Shown here piece by piece: positions 33,565 to 42,846 of a stretch of DNA of 64,000 nt (position 1 is its first letter; every line of letters begins with the position of its first letter). The notes beneath the pieces were generated by a model. That model ran no database searches. It saw nothing but the letters and a program-made list of their open reading frames with translations, and was not told where the DNA came from. This DNA comes from Cystobacterineae bacterium (GTDB lineage: Bacteria > Myxococcota > Myxococcia > Myxococcales > Myxococcaceae), in contig WRKR01000011.1 in assembly GCA_009782175.1 (NCBI GenBank), forward strand, positions 1 through 64,000, given 5' to 3'. Position numbers and translations under genes: made by a program.

Positions 33565-35952
33565 TCAGCTCCTTGGCTTTCTAACCGCAAAACTCAACCC
33601 CACAAGGCTGAGCAGCGCGACAACTCCCCATGGACCACCAGCAGTGTTGCAGCCGCCGACAAGCATTCCCATGGGTGCCACCTCCAATGGCTCTGTCGTT
33701 GTTTCCAATGGTTTTGTCGTCACCGTCAATGGTTCTGTCGTTGCCTGAATGGGGCTGCCATTATAAGTTATTGTCACGGAGGTTCCGTTTTGAGCCATGC
33801 TCAACACTGCACCGTCCACCGGCTCTGTTGTGAGGTTGTGTGCCGCAAACTCGAGAAATGGCACATTTTCTGTGCTGCCGTCGTTGAAGTTTAACCTTAG
33901 GAGCAGCCCGGACAACTCAAGAGCGCTTCCCTCTGTATAACTCAGCTTTGCAGGCTGAGCGAGAATGGCTATGTTGTCCACCCTTGCTGTGGACGTTGCC
34001 GCGAATTCATATGAGAGCATAACTGTGGCGCCGTCGTTGCCTCTCACCGTCGCGGCCTGCCCGTTGATGCTTGCAGCAAAGCCTTCGCTGAACGCATAAC
34101 CATTGTCCGCCGTCAGCGTGACGGTGGCAGTATAAGGCGTGTTGCCCTCGAAAAGCTCGCCTTCCGGCGTCCATGTGACGTCGCTGCAAGTGAAGTTTGT
34201 TCCGCAGGTGCTCACCGTTGTGTTGGGCGTCGCGCCAGTGAGCGGCGCGGTGAGGTGAAGGGCGGCAGCCTCAATGCCGGCCACGGTTGTTTCCGCCACG
34301 GCCATGGTGCCTTGGCTCAAGTTATAAAAACTGCCGCTTCCCGTTGAAGTCAGTTTGGAAGCGCGAACCATATAGTGCGTTGTGTCTCCGGGGTTTGCAT
34401 GAGTCCAATGGCTTGCCTGGACAATGCTAAGCCGCCTATAAGGTCCGTCCGGGTTTGGCGCACCATAGACATAATAGCCGCTCACCGCGCTGTCTTCGGA
34501 GGCAGTCCACTGCAGCCGTGTTTCGCCAGGCATGCTGCTTGCTTGTAAATTTGTCACCGGGAGTACCGGAAACATTCTGAGGGTTGGATCTCCCATCAGG
34601 GCGATGTGGATGTAGTTTGCGAATGAGCCGGTTGGCGTATATAACCCGCCCGCTCTGTTGTTTTGCGTCAGCCGGGTGCTATAGCCCAGGGTTTCACCCA
34701 AAGCCATGTGGTGGAAAAACCAATGCGGTCGCCCCGTCCATGCGTTGGCAAGGCCATAATCCGGCGTGGCGAGAAACGCGCGCATTAAATTGTTGGTGGT
34801 GTCCCAATCCCCAAAATAGCTGCCGAAGGTTTGAGCGAAAATAATGCCAAAATTTTGCGCGGAAGCAATGTGGCTCGTCGTTAAACTGCCGCCAACCGCA
34901 ACGCAGCTCGTATAATTTCCCGGCCCGTTGATGTGCGCCCAGGTATAAGTATCCCTAGAGAGGTTTGGCGCCCACGCCCCCTCGTCTATACGCACGCCCG
35001 CTCCCCATAATGCAGGGAACAACTTGTAGCCGTTAAAAACACCAGCATTATCCGCTTGAGTGCGCGCAAACCCCTCGGAAACAAGAGCGTCCTGGGTTGT
35101 CCTCATGCGACCCATTCTGTAGTTGTGGTTTTTGTTTAAATATTGCCGCAAGAGCTCTGTCGCGTTTTGTTGAAAAGCGGGCATTTTATCAAAGTCCACC
35201 CTTCCTAGCTGCAAGTGCACTTCACCGGGGATGGTTGAAGGAGAATTCTCCCACGAGGCGCTCATTGTCCCATAATAGGCATCCGCCGGCCATGGCCCGC
35301 GGTGGTCTGTATGTCCATCCGGCATGATGTTGCCTGATGTGAAAACGGGAATATGGCCCAACAAAATAACGGCGTTGACATGGTTTGGGGCCGCCTCATA
35401 ATCCGCTTGGATGAAGGCCTTGGCCGACTGCGGCGTTGCGTTTCTGGATATGTCGTGACGCAAAACAGTCCAACCGTCGCCAAGCAAATTCTTCTCAAAA
35501 TTTTCAAGCTCAACACTCAGCGCCGCCGCTTGCTCCGCCTCCACCAGCAAAACAACCGTTCCGCGGAATTCCACGGCTGGCACTTGGATGCCGGCGAAAA
35601 TATAACCCGCATAGCTCCCGCTGACGACCCTGTATTCATAGGCCTGCCCGACCGCGAGGTTTGTGTCCTCATAAGAAGTTGCACTGCCGCTTAAAGTGGC
35701 TATAGGCGTTCCCCATGAGGTCGCTTCTTTGGTTTTGCGGTAGACACTATAGCTGCTTAGCGGGGTAGGTTTGCTGGGCCATGTCAGGCGGATGCTTGCA
35801 GGCGACGCGCTGATTTGGGCGCTGAGCATGAGCACATATTCTTGAGGCGGCGATACTTGGGCCGATGAGCTCTCCGGATAGAGACTCAGTGCCACAGCGC
35901 ACAGCAGCAAAGGCATGGCGCGTGTTTTGATCTGTGGACTTATATGACTCAT
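33565..35952 (-). CDS. Secreted multidomain protein with MYXO-CTERM-like tail
   Basis: A 795-aa exported protein: signal peptide (MPLLLCAVALSLYPESSSA), an FN3 domain (about 50-115), and a central region (about 130-450) with VNAVILLGHIPVFTSGNI, PADAYYG, LGRVDF and MGDPTLRMF landmarks that recall gingipain/C25-like folds, though the catalytic His-Cys pair is not evident. A second FN3 domain, a beta-rich domain and an Ig-like region (YTEGSALELSGLLLRLNFNDG) follow. The C-terminus (GGCNTAGGPWGVVALLSLVG then RKPRS) is a MYXO-CTERM sorting tail, pointing to surface anchoring. Just before it, three 21-bp units (33683-33745) encode Thr/Pro-rich heptads. Confidence 0.75.
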   Translation of the reverse strand: MSHISPQIKTRAMPLLLCAVALSLYPESSSAQVSPPQEYVLMLSAQISASPASIRLTWPSKPTPLSSYSVYRKTKEATSWGTPIATLSGSATSYEDTNLAVGQAYEYRVVSGSYAGYIFAGIQVPAVEFRGTVVLLVEAEQAAALSVELENFEKNLLGDGWTVLRHDISRNATPQSAKAFIQADYEAAPNHVNAVILLGHIPVFTSGNIMPDGHTDHRGPWPADAYYGTMSASWENSPSTIPGEVHLQLGRVDFDKMPAFQQNATELLRQYLNKNHNYRMGRMRTTQDALVSEGFARTQADNAGVFNGYKLFPALWGAGVRIDEGAWAPNLSRDTYTWAHINGPGNYTSCVAVGGSLTTSHIASAQNFGIIFAQTFGSYFGDWDTTNNLMRAFLATPDYGLANAWTGRPHWFFHHMALGETLGYSTRLTQNNRAGGLYTPTGSFANYIHIALMGDPTLRMFPVLPVTNLQASSMPGETRLQWTASEDSAVSGYYVYGAPNPDGPYRRLSIVQASHWTHANPGDTTHYMVRASKLTSTGSGSFYNLSQGTMAVAETTVAGIEAAALHLTAPLTGATPNTTVSTCGTNFTCSDVTWTPEGELFEGNTPYTATVTLTADNGYAFSEGFAASINGQAATVRGNDGATVMLSYEFAATSTARVDNIAILAQPAKLSYTEGSALELSGLLLRLNFNDGSTENVPFLEFAAHNLTTEPVDGAVLSMAQNGTSVTITYNGSPIQATTEPLTVTTKPLETTTEPLEVAPMGMLVGGCNTAGGPWGVVALLSLVGLSFAVRKPRS
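33683..33745 (-). repeat. Three tandem 21-bp units in the linker before the sorting tail
   Basis: 21-mers beginning TCCAATGG or GTCAATGG (plus strand) repeat three times and encode Thr/Glu/Pro/Leu heptads (TTEPLE type). This gives a flexible spacer before the anchor. Frame is kept. Confidence 0.65.
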
Positions 35953-36127
35953 AAACTTTCTTCCTTAAAAAATACGGTATTTAGCCCTGAGAAAAACCCT
36001 GTTTTGGGAGATGCAAAATGCTTTTAAATACAAAGGAATTGTAGCACATCTACCTTCATCTAATTCGCGAAAATGTAGAGTTGCTCACAAAAATTTCCAA
36101 CACAGCGCCTGGGAGATGAGTGCAAAC

Positions 36128-37831
36128 TCATGGGTTGGGGTGGGCTTCTTCGTTTTTCATCCTTTGAAGCACCTCCTGGGCCTCCAGGTGCCCGTGCTTT
36201 GCCGAAAGCCTAAGCCACTTCAAAGCTTCTGCTTCATCTTGTATCTCATCCACGCCATGCTCAAAACCTTGGGAATAGAGGTGCCAAAGCAAAAATTGCG
36301 CTTGGGTGTGTCCACGGCTTGCCGCTTTTTTCAACCACCTTAAAGCCACCACATTGTTTCCAACGCCCTCAACAGCAACATTTTCAATGTTCATCTTCCC
36401 AAACGCGTATTGCGCTCCCAGGTGCCCGCGCTTTGCCGCCACCCCAAACCACTTTAAAGCTTCTGCTTCATCTTCTTCAGAAGGTGGATGAGAGTATACG
36501 CCTTTCATATAGAGCATCCCCAGTTGGAAGGATGCTTCCAAAGCCCCCTCTCGGGCCGATCTGCTCAGCCGTTTCGCTTCTTCCAGCCTTGGCAAAATGG
36601 CCTGCGCCTTCTCATTCCCCTGCTGCGCCGCCCGTTTCATCCACTTGAGCCCCTCTGCTTCATTTGTCTGCACCCATAGGCCATGGAAATATATCCACCC
36701 AAGCTGGCATTGTGTTTCTGTATCTCCTTGCTCTGCTATTTTTTTCAGCGACTTGAGCACCTCTGCTTTGTCCTCCCTCGGCACTTGGGGCCCATAGGGC
36801 TTTCGGGGCTCAAAATACATCCACCTCAGGGTTTGTTGGGCCTCTGCGTCCCCTTGTTCCGCCGCCGCCTTAAGCCACTTGAGAGGCTCTGCTTTGTCCT
36901 TTTGTGGCCTTTCAGGCTCGAAATATTTCAACCCCCAAACGCGTTGCGCTTCTATGTGCCCTTGCTTGGCTGCCCTTCGGTGCCAGATGAGCCCCTCTGC
37001 TTCATCTCTCGCTCCGTCAATACCTTGGGAATAGCTCACCCCCAGGTGGAATTGCGCCTTCACATCCCCCTGCTCGGCCGCCTCTCTCAGTTGGTTGCGT
37101 GCCTCTACCTTCGGCAAAAAACGTTGCGCTTCCCTATGCTCTGCCTCTGCCGCTTTCCTCAGCCACCTCAAAGCTTCCGCTTCATCCCGAATCAACTCTG
37201 TTCCCCAGAAATACATGAGCCCCAGGCGGTATTGCGCTTCTGTGTGCCCTTGCTTGGCTGCTTGGGTATACCACTTGGCGGCTTGGGCTTTGTCCCGCGC
37301 ATGGCCTTGAGTACCGTTATATGCCATCTCTCCGAGGCGGTATTGCGCTTCTGGATGCCCTTGCTTGGCCGCTTCGCTACACCATTGGGCGGCTTGAGCT
37401 TCATCCTTTTCAACGCCTTGGCCTCGCCGGTAGAGCTCCGAAAGGCCATATTGCGCTTCTGCCTCCCCCTGCTCGGCCCGTTTTTGAAGCCTATTCGCTT
37501 CCTCTCTTTCTATCTCCTCAAGCGCTTCCTTTGCTGCCGGGTGTCGCCCCCACACACTCGCTAAGCTCAGCCACTTCATCGCCTCCGCATTGTCTTTGGC
37601 GACGCCTTTGCCTTCTCTATACATTATTCCAAGGCGGTATCGTGCCTCTACGTCTCCTTGCCTCGCCGCTTTCCGGCAGGCTTCCTGTGTCTCACAGCTG
37701 CCTTGCTCAAACACAGGGGGCTCTGGGGCCCGTGGAATAGAGCTTCGGCAGGCCACCCCACAAAACAACAATACGGCCCATAGGGCTGCCCTCGCCGCTA
37801 GCTTTGATAGCACCCACAAGAGAATTTTCAT
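36128..37831 (-). CDS. Sel1-repeat lipoprotein
   Basis: A 567-aa protein with signal peptide and likely lipidation Cys28 (GVAC), followed by about a dozen Sel1-like repeats of 36-38 residues (A..GD.EA.YRLG.MY..G.GV..D..EA..W), often containing Ala-Gln-Tyr and Trp anchor residues. Sel1 repeats form helical scaffolds for protein contacts in the periplasm or membrane. ATG 37831 is chosen because GGAGAAGGA lies just upstream and the signal begins there; the longer frame to 37897 is unlikely. Just upstream is an array of five 20-bp repeats. Confidence 0.85.
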   Translation of the reverse strand: MKILLWVLSKLAARAALWAVLLFCGVACRSSIPRAPEPPVFEQGSCETQEACRKAARQGDVEARYRLGIMYREGKGVAKDNAEAMKWLSLASVWGRHPAAKEALEEIEREEANRLQKRAEQGEAEAQYGLSELYRRGQGVEKDEAQAAQWCSEAAKQGHPEAQYRLGEMAYNGTQGHARDKAQAAKWYTQAAKQGHTEAQYRLGLMYFWGTELIRDEAEALRWLRKAAEAEHREAQRFLPKVEARNQLREAAEQGDVKAQFHLGVSYSQGIDGARDEAEGLIWHRRAAKQGHIEAQRVWGLKYFEPERPQKDKAEPLKWLKAAAEQGDAEAQQTLRWMYFEPRKPYGPQVPREDKAEVLKSLKKIAEQGDTETQCQLGWIYFHGLWVQTNEAEGLKWMKRAAQQGNEKAQAILPRLEEAKRLSRSAREGALEASFQLGMLYMKGVYSHPPSEEDEAEALKWFGVAAKRGHLGAQYAFGKMNIENVAVEGVGNNVVALRWLKKAASRGHTQAQFLLWHLYSQGFEHGVDEIQDEAEALKWLRLSAKHGHLEAQEVLQRMKNEEAHPNP

Positions 37832-38197
37832 CGCTTCCTTCTCCAACAAAAGAGGGGCCTGCCTGCATGGCACAAACGGGAGATGCATAGCGGGCATTGT
37901 GTTTCAACGCAGTTAATGGTGTTTCAAGGCATTTAAATGTGTTTCAGCGCATTTAATGGTGTTTCAACGCATTTAAATGTGTTTCAGCGCATTTAAATGC
38001 CATGCTTGCTGAGCACAAGGTTTTTAGGGATGGATGCAGAGGGGGGCTTTATGGGGCGCGTGCAGCGCTGCCTTTATTATGAGAAAGGTGCCAGGCATTG
38101 CGCGCGCAGGTGGCTTTGTGCTTAAATTTGTGTGCTTAAGTTTTCGCTCAAACGCACAACTTTCGGCCGCTGCCTGGTTTATATGTGAGGCTTCTTC
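37832..38197. other. Divergent intergenic region with 20-bp tandem array
   Basis: 366 bp between the Sel1 lipoprotein (minus) and the secreted protein (plus). It carries the five-copy 20-bp array (37901-38000), then unremarkable sequence. No ORF was believable. Promoters of both genes should be here. Confidence 0.5.
37901..38000. repeat. Five 20-bp tandem repeats
   Basis: Exact 20-bp periodicity (about two helical turns) starting at 37901, 37921, 37941, 37961 and 37981, with the core GTTTCA(A/G)(C/G)GC and ATTTAA. There are no spacers between units, so this is not a CRISPR array. The array begins 70 bp upstream of the Sel1 gene start, consistent with a multi-site operator or a slippage product. 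Confidence 0.8.
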
Positions 38198-38956
38198 ATG
38201 CGCACCCCTCTTGCTCTCACTTTTTTCGCCTTCATAACACTCCCCTTGGCTTATGCTCAAAACCCAAAGCCATCGCCATATGTCGAGGCTGGAATTCCCG
38301 CCCCGTCACGCCAATGGACGGGGGCTGACTTTGCCCAAACTTTCCAAATTCTGTCCTCGGGCTCTATAGCACTCCCTCGCTATTCAGACAGACATGGCGC
38401 CACGCTCTTGCGTCGAATGACGGCAATCGAGAATTTTTCGTTCTATAAAAGCCAGTCCCTGCCTATCCAATTGCGCATGCAGGATTATTCCGTGCTTATG
38501 CAAAGTGTGAGCTCGCTTATGAAGTTGTATGTAGCACACTCGCTCAAAGAGACTGCCTCTGCAAACCCCGAGATGGTCTCATTGATGGCATTTACCCTCC
38601 GTGCTTGTGTCGTCGGCCTGGAGCTGACCGATGAGTTTCTTCCAACCATCCCCAAGGATGACAAATATGCCACGAGGATGGAAGGCCTAAAAAAAATGAA
38701 CTCTGGCATAACGATCGTTTTTGTAAGCGCTGAAGCTTCGCTCAGCGAAACCAACTCCTTTTCCTCAAAGGACAGAGCGTTGATTCTGGAAACCATGGCC
38801 GCAACTTTGCCAACTTTGAAAAGAGCTTTTGCGCCTGACTATAAGCTTGAGCTTCAGCAGAAGCTTCGAAAACACCGAGCGGAATGGGTTACGGCCATGA
38901 GCAGAAAAAAAGAGCTGCTTCACATAGACGCTATGCTCCACGAGCTTGAGGGCTAA
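38198..38956 (+). CDS. Secreted protein of unknown function
   Basis: A 252-aa protein with a good Sec signal peptide (MRTPLALTFFAFITLPLAYA, cleavage after AYA) and TGAGG 7 nt before ATG 38198. The mature part is mostly helical and has no family that I recognise. It stands alone, transcribed away from the Sel1 lipoprotein gene, converging on mutS2. Confidence 0.75.
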   Translation: MRTPLALTFFAFITLPLAYAQNPKPSPYVEAGIPAPSRQWTGADFAQTFQILSSGSIALPRYSDRHGATLLRRMTAIENFSFYKSQSLPIQLRMQDYSVLMQSVSSLMKLYVAHSLKETASANPEMVSLMAFTLRACVVGLELTDEFLPTIPKDDKYATRMEGLKKMNSGITIVFVSAEASLSETNSFSSKDRALILETMAATLPTLKRAFAPDYKLELQQKLRKHRAEWVTAMSRKKELLHIDAMLHELEG

Positions 38957-38998
38957 TCCGGTCTAAGCAGCGCTTGCCATCGACAGTCAGCCGCAAGG

Positions 38999-39050
38999 CG
39001 ATGTTTTAAGGCGATGGTTTAAGGCAATGTTTTAAGGCAATGTTTTTTCG
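38999..39050 (+). repeat. Four tandem 13-bp units
   Basis: CGATGTTTTAAGG-type units start at 38999, 39012, 39025 and 39038. The fourth merges into the following terminator hairpin. Probably a slippage duplication in a convergent intergenic gap. Confidence 0.6.
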
Positions 39051-39101
39051 CCTGTCGGCGGGGCGAAAAGAAAAATTTTTTTAGCCCTCACCAAAAGGTG
39101 A
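39043..39101. terminator. Bidirectional terminator region between convergent genes
   Basis: TTTTCGCC (39045-39052) pairs with GGCGAAAA (39062-39069), A/T-tracts flank both sides, and a second TCACC/GGTGA hairpin lies at 39088-39101. It separates the ends of the secreted-protein gene and mutS2. Confidence 0.55.
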
Positions 39102-39116
39102 AAATACTCCTCTTCC

Positions 39117-41480
39117 TTAAAGGGCAAGAAAAACAAACGTAACCCCATCCCCGCCTTCTCCGGTCTCGCCGGCCCTGAAATTTTTGGCATAGGGCGAGGT
39201 GGACAAATATTTGCGCAAACTGCTTTTGAGTGCCCCTGTCCCGTGCCCATGGACGATGCATATGCGCTCTTGCGCAGCTTGCATGGCCTTGTCCAAAAAC
39301 TGCTCCACAACACGCAAGGCGTCTTCCTGCCGCATGCCGCGCACGTCACACGTGGTGGAGGGAGACTCCTCCTCCTGGCCAAAGGCCCTGGGCGAAGGGG
39401 GCAAGGCAGGCTTTGCCGAAGTGGGGTGGAGCTCCGCGAGGGCCACGCGGGAGCGCAACATTCCCGCAGAAATGGTGGCGTGCGTGTCGCTGGTTTCCAC
39501 AATTTCCACGCTGACGCCCCAGGGGGGAAAGAAAGCCGTGGAGCCCACAGCAAAGGTAGCGGGGAGGGGGCTTTGTGCACCCTTGGGGTGTTTGGCCAAA
39601 TGAAGCTGGTGCTGTTGCTCCTGAATACGCGCATAAACTTCTGTCTGCGCCTCGTGCAGCCGCTTGGCGTTTTTCTCTTCCCGCAAAGCCTCCAGCAGCG
39701 TGGCAATGTGTTTTCTGGCAAACTCAAGCTCCGCATGCAGGGCCCGGCGGAATTCTATTTCGTCTGCAGTGCGCTTTTTGTTGGCCTCCTCGAGTTTGGC
39801 TTCAAACTCCACGCGGAGTTTTTGCGCCGCTTCCCTCTCTTTCAAAAAGGTTTTTTGCTCTGCCCACGCCGCCTCCTTGGCCGCGGCCACTTCTGCCAAA
39901 GCCGTGCCTAAGGCCGAGCCCGAATTTTGAGATAAGGCATGGGCCCTCTCGCAGATGGAGGGCGCCAGGCCGACGCGCCTTGCAATGTCAATGGCCGAAG
40001 AGTTGCCCGCACTGCCCAGGTGCAGCCTATAGGTTGGCAACATGCCATTCTCGTCAAAGCCTACGCGCGCATTGCTCAGACGCTTGTCCACATGCGCCAA
40101 GGCTTTGAGCTCCTCAAGGTGCGTTGTTACAAAGACGTGCGCGCTTTTTTCCAGAAGCGTTTCCAAAATGGCCGTGGCCAGCGCTGCGCCTTCGCGCACG
40201 GCCGTGCCGGCGGCTATTTCATCAATAAGCACGAGACTGTGGGGTATAGCCTTGTCGCAAATATGAGAGAGGGCCTGAATGTGGGCGCTGAAGGTGGAAA
40301 GCCCCAGAGACAAGTCCTGCGCGTCTCCAACCAGTGCGTGGATGGAGGGATAGAAGGGCATTTGGGAGGAGGCCTGTGCAGGAATGAGAAGCCCCGCCCT
40401 CGCCATGAGTGCACACAAACCCACCGCCGTCAGGGTTATGGTTTTTCCCCCCGCATTCGGCCCCGAAATGACGAGGGCGCGCGCAGGGCTTTCAAGCAAA
40501 GCGTCATTGGCGATGACGTCCGTTTTCTGCAAAAGCAGCAGCGGGTGGCGTACATGGTGGAGCCGAAGCTCCTGGTTGCAGGCAGGCTCCAAAAGCTTGG
40601 GCGAAGCTGCCTGCATGTCCTCAGCCAAAATGGCAGCGGCCTGGGCCTCGTCCAACTTGGCGCAAGCTTGAAACCCCGCCAAAAGCGCGTCGGCATGCGC
40701 GCCAATTTTGGAAGAAAGCTCCGCCAGAATGCGGCGCTCCTCTTCTTCAACTTCGGCCTGCGCAATGGCCAACTCATTGCCCAGGGAAACCAGCGCCTGA
40801 GGCTCCACAAACAAGGTTTGTCCTGTTTGGCTGGAGTTGTGGACAATGCCGGGCACTTCGGCCTGGTGTTGGGTTTGTACGGGGACGACATAGCGGTTGT
40901 TGCGGATGCTGAAATAGTTTTCGCGGAGGTTGGAAGCGAATTTGGGGTTGGCCAAAAGTGCCTCCAGTTTGGTTTTGATGGAGCGGTGGAGGGCGCGTGT
41001 ACGCCTTCGTGCCTCATAGAGTGCCTCGCTGGCCGTGTCGCGAATGTCCCCATTCAACTCAATGGACTTTTCAAGTTGACTGGCCACAGCCGACAACACG
41101 GGAATGTGCTGCCCCAGCACTCCCAGGCGCGGCAAAAGCGCCTCGCGCTCTTCCAAAAGCGCTGAGGTTTGCTCAAAAACAAACAAGGCGCGCATGAGGG
41201 AAAGCAAAGCTTTTGTGTCCAGGATGGCGCCTTTGGCGGCGCGCTCCACCTCCTCCCGGCCGTCACTTAAGTCCGCGAAAGGAAGGCGCAAAGGCTCCTG
41301 AAGAAGGCAGCGTGCCTCCTCAATGAGGGCCATGGCCTCCCGGGCCAACTCCAGGCTGTCCAGAAAGGGGCGGTGGAGGGCGCGCTCTTCTCCCAGAGGG
41401 GTTTGGCAGCGCAGCGCAAGTGCCGAGAGAATGTCTGCATAACGAAGGTTGGCTTGTGTAGAGGTGCTTAAATGGGACAT
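39117..41480 (-). CDS. mutS2: MutS2 ATPase/endonuclease
   Basis: MutS homologue lacking mismatch-recognition domains; known members suppress recombination or rescue collided ribosomes. The 787-aa protein has the MutS core (SIRNNRYVVPVQTQHQAEV), clamp region, Walker A SGPNAGGKTITL near 342, Walker B LVLIDEIAAGT, a coiled-coil arm and the C-terminal Smr domain (CDVRGMRQEDAL ... ICIVHGHGTGALKSSLRKYL). ATG 41480 starts the usual N-terminus; GTG 41528 adds non-homologous residues. Divergent from the NamZ-like gene. Confidence 0.94.
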   Translation of the reverse strand: MSHLSTSTQANLRYADILSALALRCQTPLGEERALHRPFLDSLELAREAMALIEEARCLLQEPLRLPFADLSDGREEVERAAKGAILDTKALLSLMRALFVFEQTSALLEEREALLPRLGVLGQHIPVLSAVASQLEKSIELNGDIRDTASEALYEARRRTRALHRSIKTKLEALLANPKFASNLRENYFSIRNNRYVVPVQTQHQAEVPGIVHNSSQTGQTLFVEPQALVSLGNELAIAQAEVEEEERRILAELSSKIGAHADALLAGFQACAKLDEAQAAAILAEDMQAASPKLLEPACNQELRLHHVRHPLLLLQKTDVIANDALLESPARALVISGPNAGGKTITLTAVGLCALMARAGLLIPAQASSQMPFYPSIHALVGDAQDLSLGLSTFSAHIQALSHICDKAIPHSLVLIDEIAAGTAVREGAALATAILETLLEKSAHVFVTTHLEELKALAHVDKRLSNARVGFDENGMLPTYRLHLGSAGNSSAIDIARRVGLAPSICERAHALSQNSGSALGTALAEVAAAKEAAWAEQKTFLKEREAAQKLRVEFEAKLEEANKKRTADEIEFRRALHAELEFARKHIATLLEALREEKNAKRLHEAQTEVYARIQEQQHQLHLAKHPKGAQSPLPATFAVGSTAFFPPWGVSVEIVETSDTHATISAGMLRSRVALAELHPTSAKPALPPSPRAFGQEEESPSTTCDVRGMRQEDALRVVEQFLDKAMQAAQERICIVHGHGTGALKSSLRKYLSTSPYAKNFRAGETGEGGDGVTFVFLAL

Positions 41481-41640
41481 GAAGAAGCAAAGCAAACGAG
41501 AAAAGTTGAAGCTGGTGCGCAAGCACACTAACAGAGTTTAAATGGAATTTTTGCAAGAGAAGGTGGCGGGCATGCGGCGGCGGTGAAACCGGCCTAAACC
41601 CCAAGAGAATTAAATTGTCCACAAGAAGAGGAAAAAGGCG

Positions 41641-42843
41641 ATGAAAGCGGGAGCCGCAGTGAAGCTGGGCATAGACGTTTTGGCCAGGGAGAATTTCCGA
41701 AGGTTTGGGGGCATGCGCGTGGGCGCCATAGTGAATGCGAGCAGCGTGGACAGCCGTTTTCGGCACTTGGCGGACATGCTGAGGGAGGCCCCCGGGGTGT
41801 CGCTGCGTGCCTTGTTTGCGCCAGAGCACGGCCTGGGAGGCGCAGCGGCCTATATGGTAGCTGTTGCAGACAGCCCAGGCAGCCACACGCAGCTTCCCAC
41901 CTACAGCCTCTATGGTGACAGTGTGGCCTCGCTAAAGCCCCGGCCGGAGAGTTTGGAAGGCCTGGACGTGCTGCTGTTTGACATACAAGACATTGGCACC
42001 CGCTATTATACCTATATTTATACGATGGCTTTGGCCATGCAGGCGGCGGCGGAGGCGGGGCTGAAGTTTTGCGTGCTGGACAGGCCCAACCCATTGGGGG
42101 GCGTGGCTGTGCAGGGCAACCTGGTGCAACCTGGCTTCACCTCCTTCGTCGGCATGTACCCACTCCCCACCCGCCACGGCATGACGGTGGGGGAGTTGGC
42201 GCTATTGTTTAACCAACATTTTGGCATTGGCTGCGAGTTAGAGGTAGTGCCATGCGAGGGGTGGAAGCGCGGGGCATGGGAGGAGACGGGGCTTTGTTTT
42301 GTGCCGCCCTCGCCGAACATGCCCAACGTGGAGACTGCGCGCATATACCCCGGCATGTGCCTGTGCGAGGGGACGAACCTTTCAGAGGGGCGGGGGACGG
42401 CGTTGCCCTTTTTGCAGTGGGGTGCGCCCTGGGTAGACGGCAAGCTTTTGGCGAAGGCGTTGAATGCGCAGAAGCTTCCCGGCATAGCCTTCCGCCCCAC
42501 ATATTTCAGCCCGGGGTTTGACAAACACGCGGGGAAGCTATGCGAGGGGGTGTTTATGCACGTGACGGACGCGCAAAAGTTTCTGCCCTGGGAGACGGGC
42601 ATAGCCTGTTTTTGGCTGGCCCAAAAACATTTCCCGGAGCATTTTGCTTTCCGCACAGAGCCCTATGAGTTTGTCGAAGACATTTTGGCGTTTGACTTGC
42701 TTTCGGGCAGCGCGCAGCTTCGGGAGCGCATGCAGAGGGCGAAGGTGCTGGAGGAGCTGTTGCAGAAGACGCCCGCTGAGCAGCGCGAATGGGAAGCTTT
42801 CATGGACGTGCGCCGACGCTGTTTGCTCTATGAGGAGAGCTGA
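41641..42843 (+). CDS. namZ: DUF1343 protein (NamZ-like exo-beta-N-acetylmuramidase family)
   Basis: A 400-aa protein with the DUF1343 landmarks VKLGIDVLARENF, VGAIVNASSVDSRFRHLADML, RALFAPEHGL, LLFDIQDIGTRYYTYIYTM, LDRPNPLGG, and a late segment NLSEGRGTALPFLQWGAPW. Characterised members remove terminal N-acetylmuramic acid from peptidoglycan fragments. No signal peptide is visible, so it may act on recovered muropeptides inside the cell, or be exported by other means. AGAGGAAAAAGG precedes ATG 41641. It is 3 nt upstream of nadD and likely co-transcribed. Confidence 0.85.
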   Translation: MKAGAAVKLGIDVLARENFRRFGGMRVGAIVNASSVDSRFRHLADMLREAPGVSLRALFAPEHGLGGAAAYMVAVADSPGSHTQLPTYSLYGDSVASLKPRPESLEGLDVLLFDIQDIGTRYYTYIYTMALAMQAAAEAGLKFCVLDRPNPLGGVAVQGNLVQPGFTSFVGMYPLPTRHGMTVGELALLFNQHFGIGCELEVVPCEGWKRGAWEETGLCFVPPSPNMPNVETARIYPGMCLCEGTNLSEGRGTALPFLQWGAPWVDGKLLAKALNAQKLPGIAFRPTYFSPGFDKHAGKLCEGVFMHVTDAQKFLPWETGIACFWLAQKHFPEHFAFRTEPYEFVEDILAFDLLSGSAQLRERMQRAKVLEELLQKTPAEQREWEAFMDVRRRCLLYEES

Positions 42844-42846
42844 GCG

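Noticed and set aside
36683-37564. A 293-codon plus-strand ORF
   Set aside because: Antisense to the Sel1 repeats of 36128-37831; its apparent repeats mirror those of the real gene.
37901-38000. Repeat array considered as a CRISPR
   Set aside because: Units abut directly with no spacers, and there are no cas genes.
39939-41165. A 408-codon plus-strand ORF
   Set aside because: Antisense to mutS2, which has all family motifs in the other direction.
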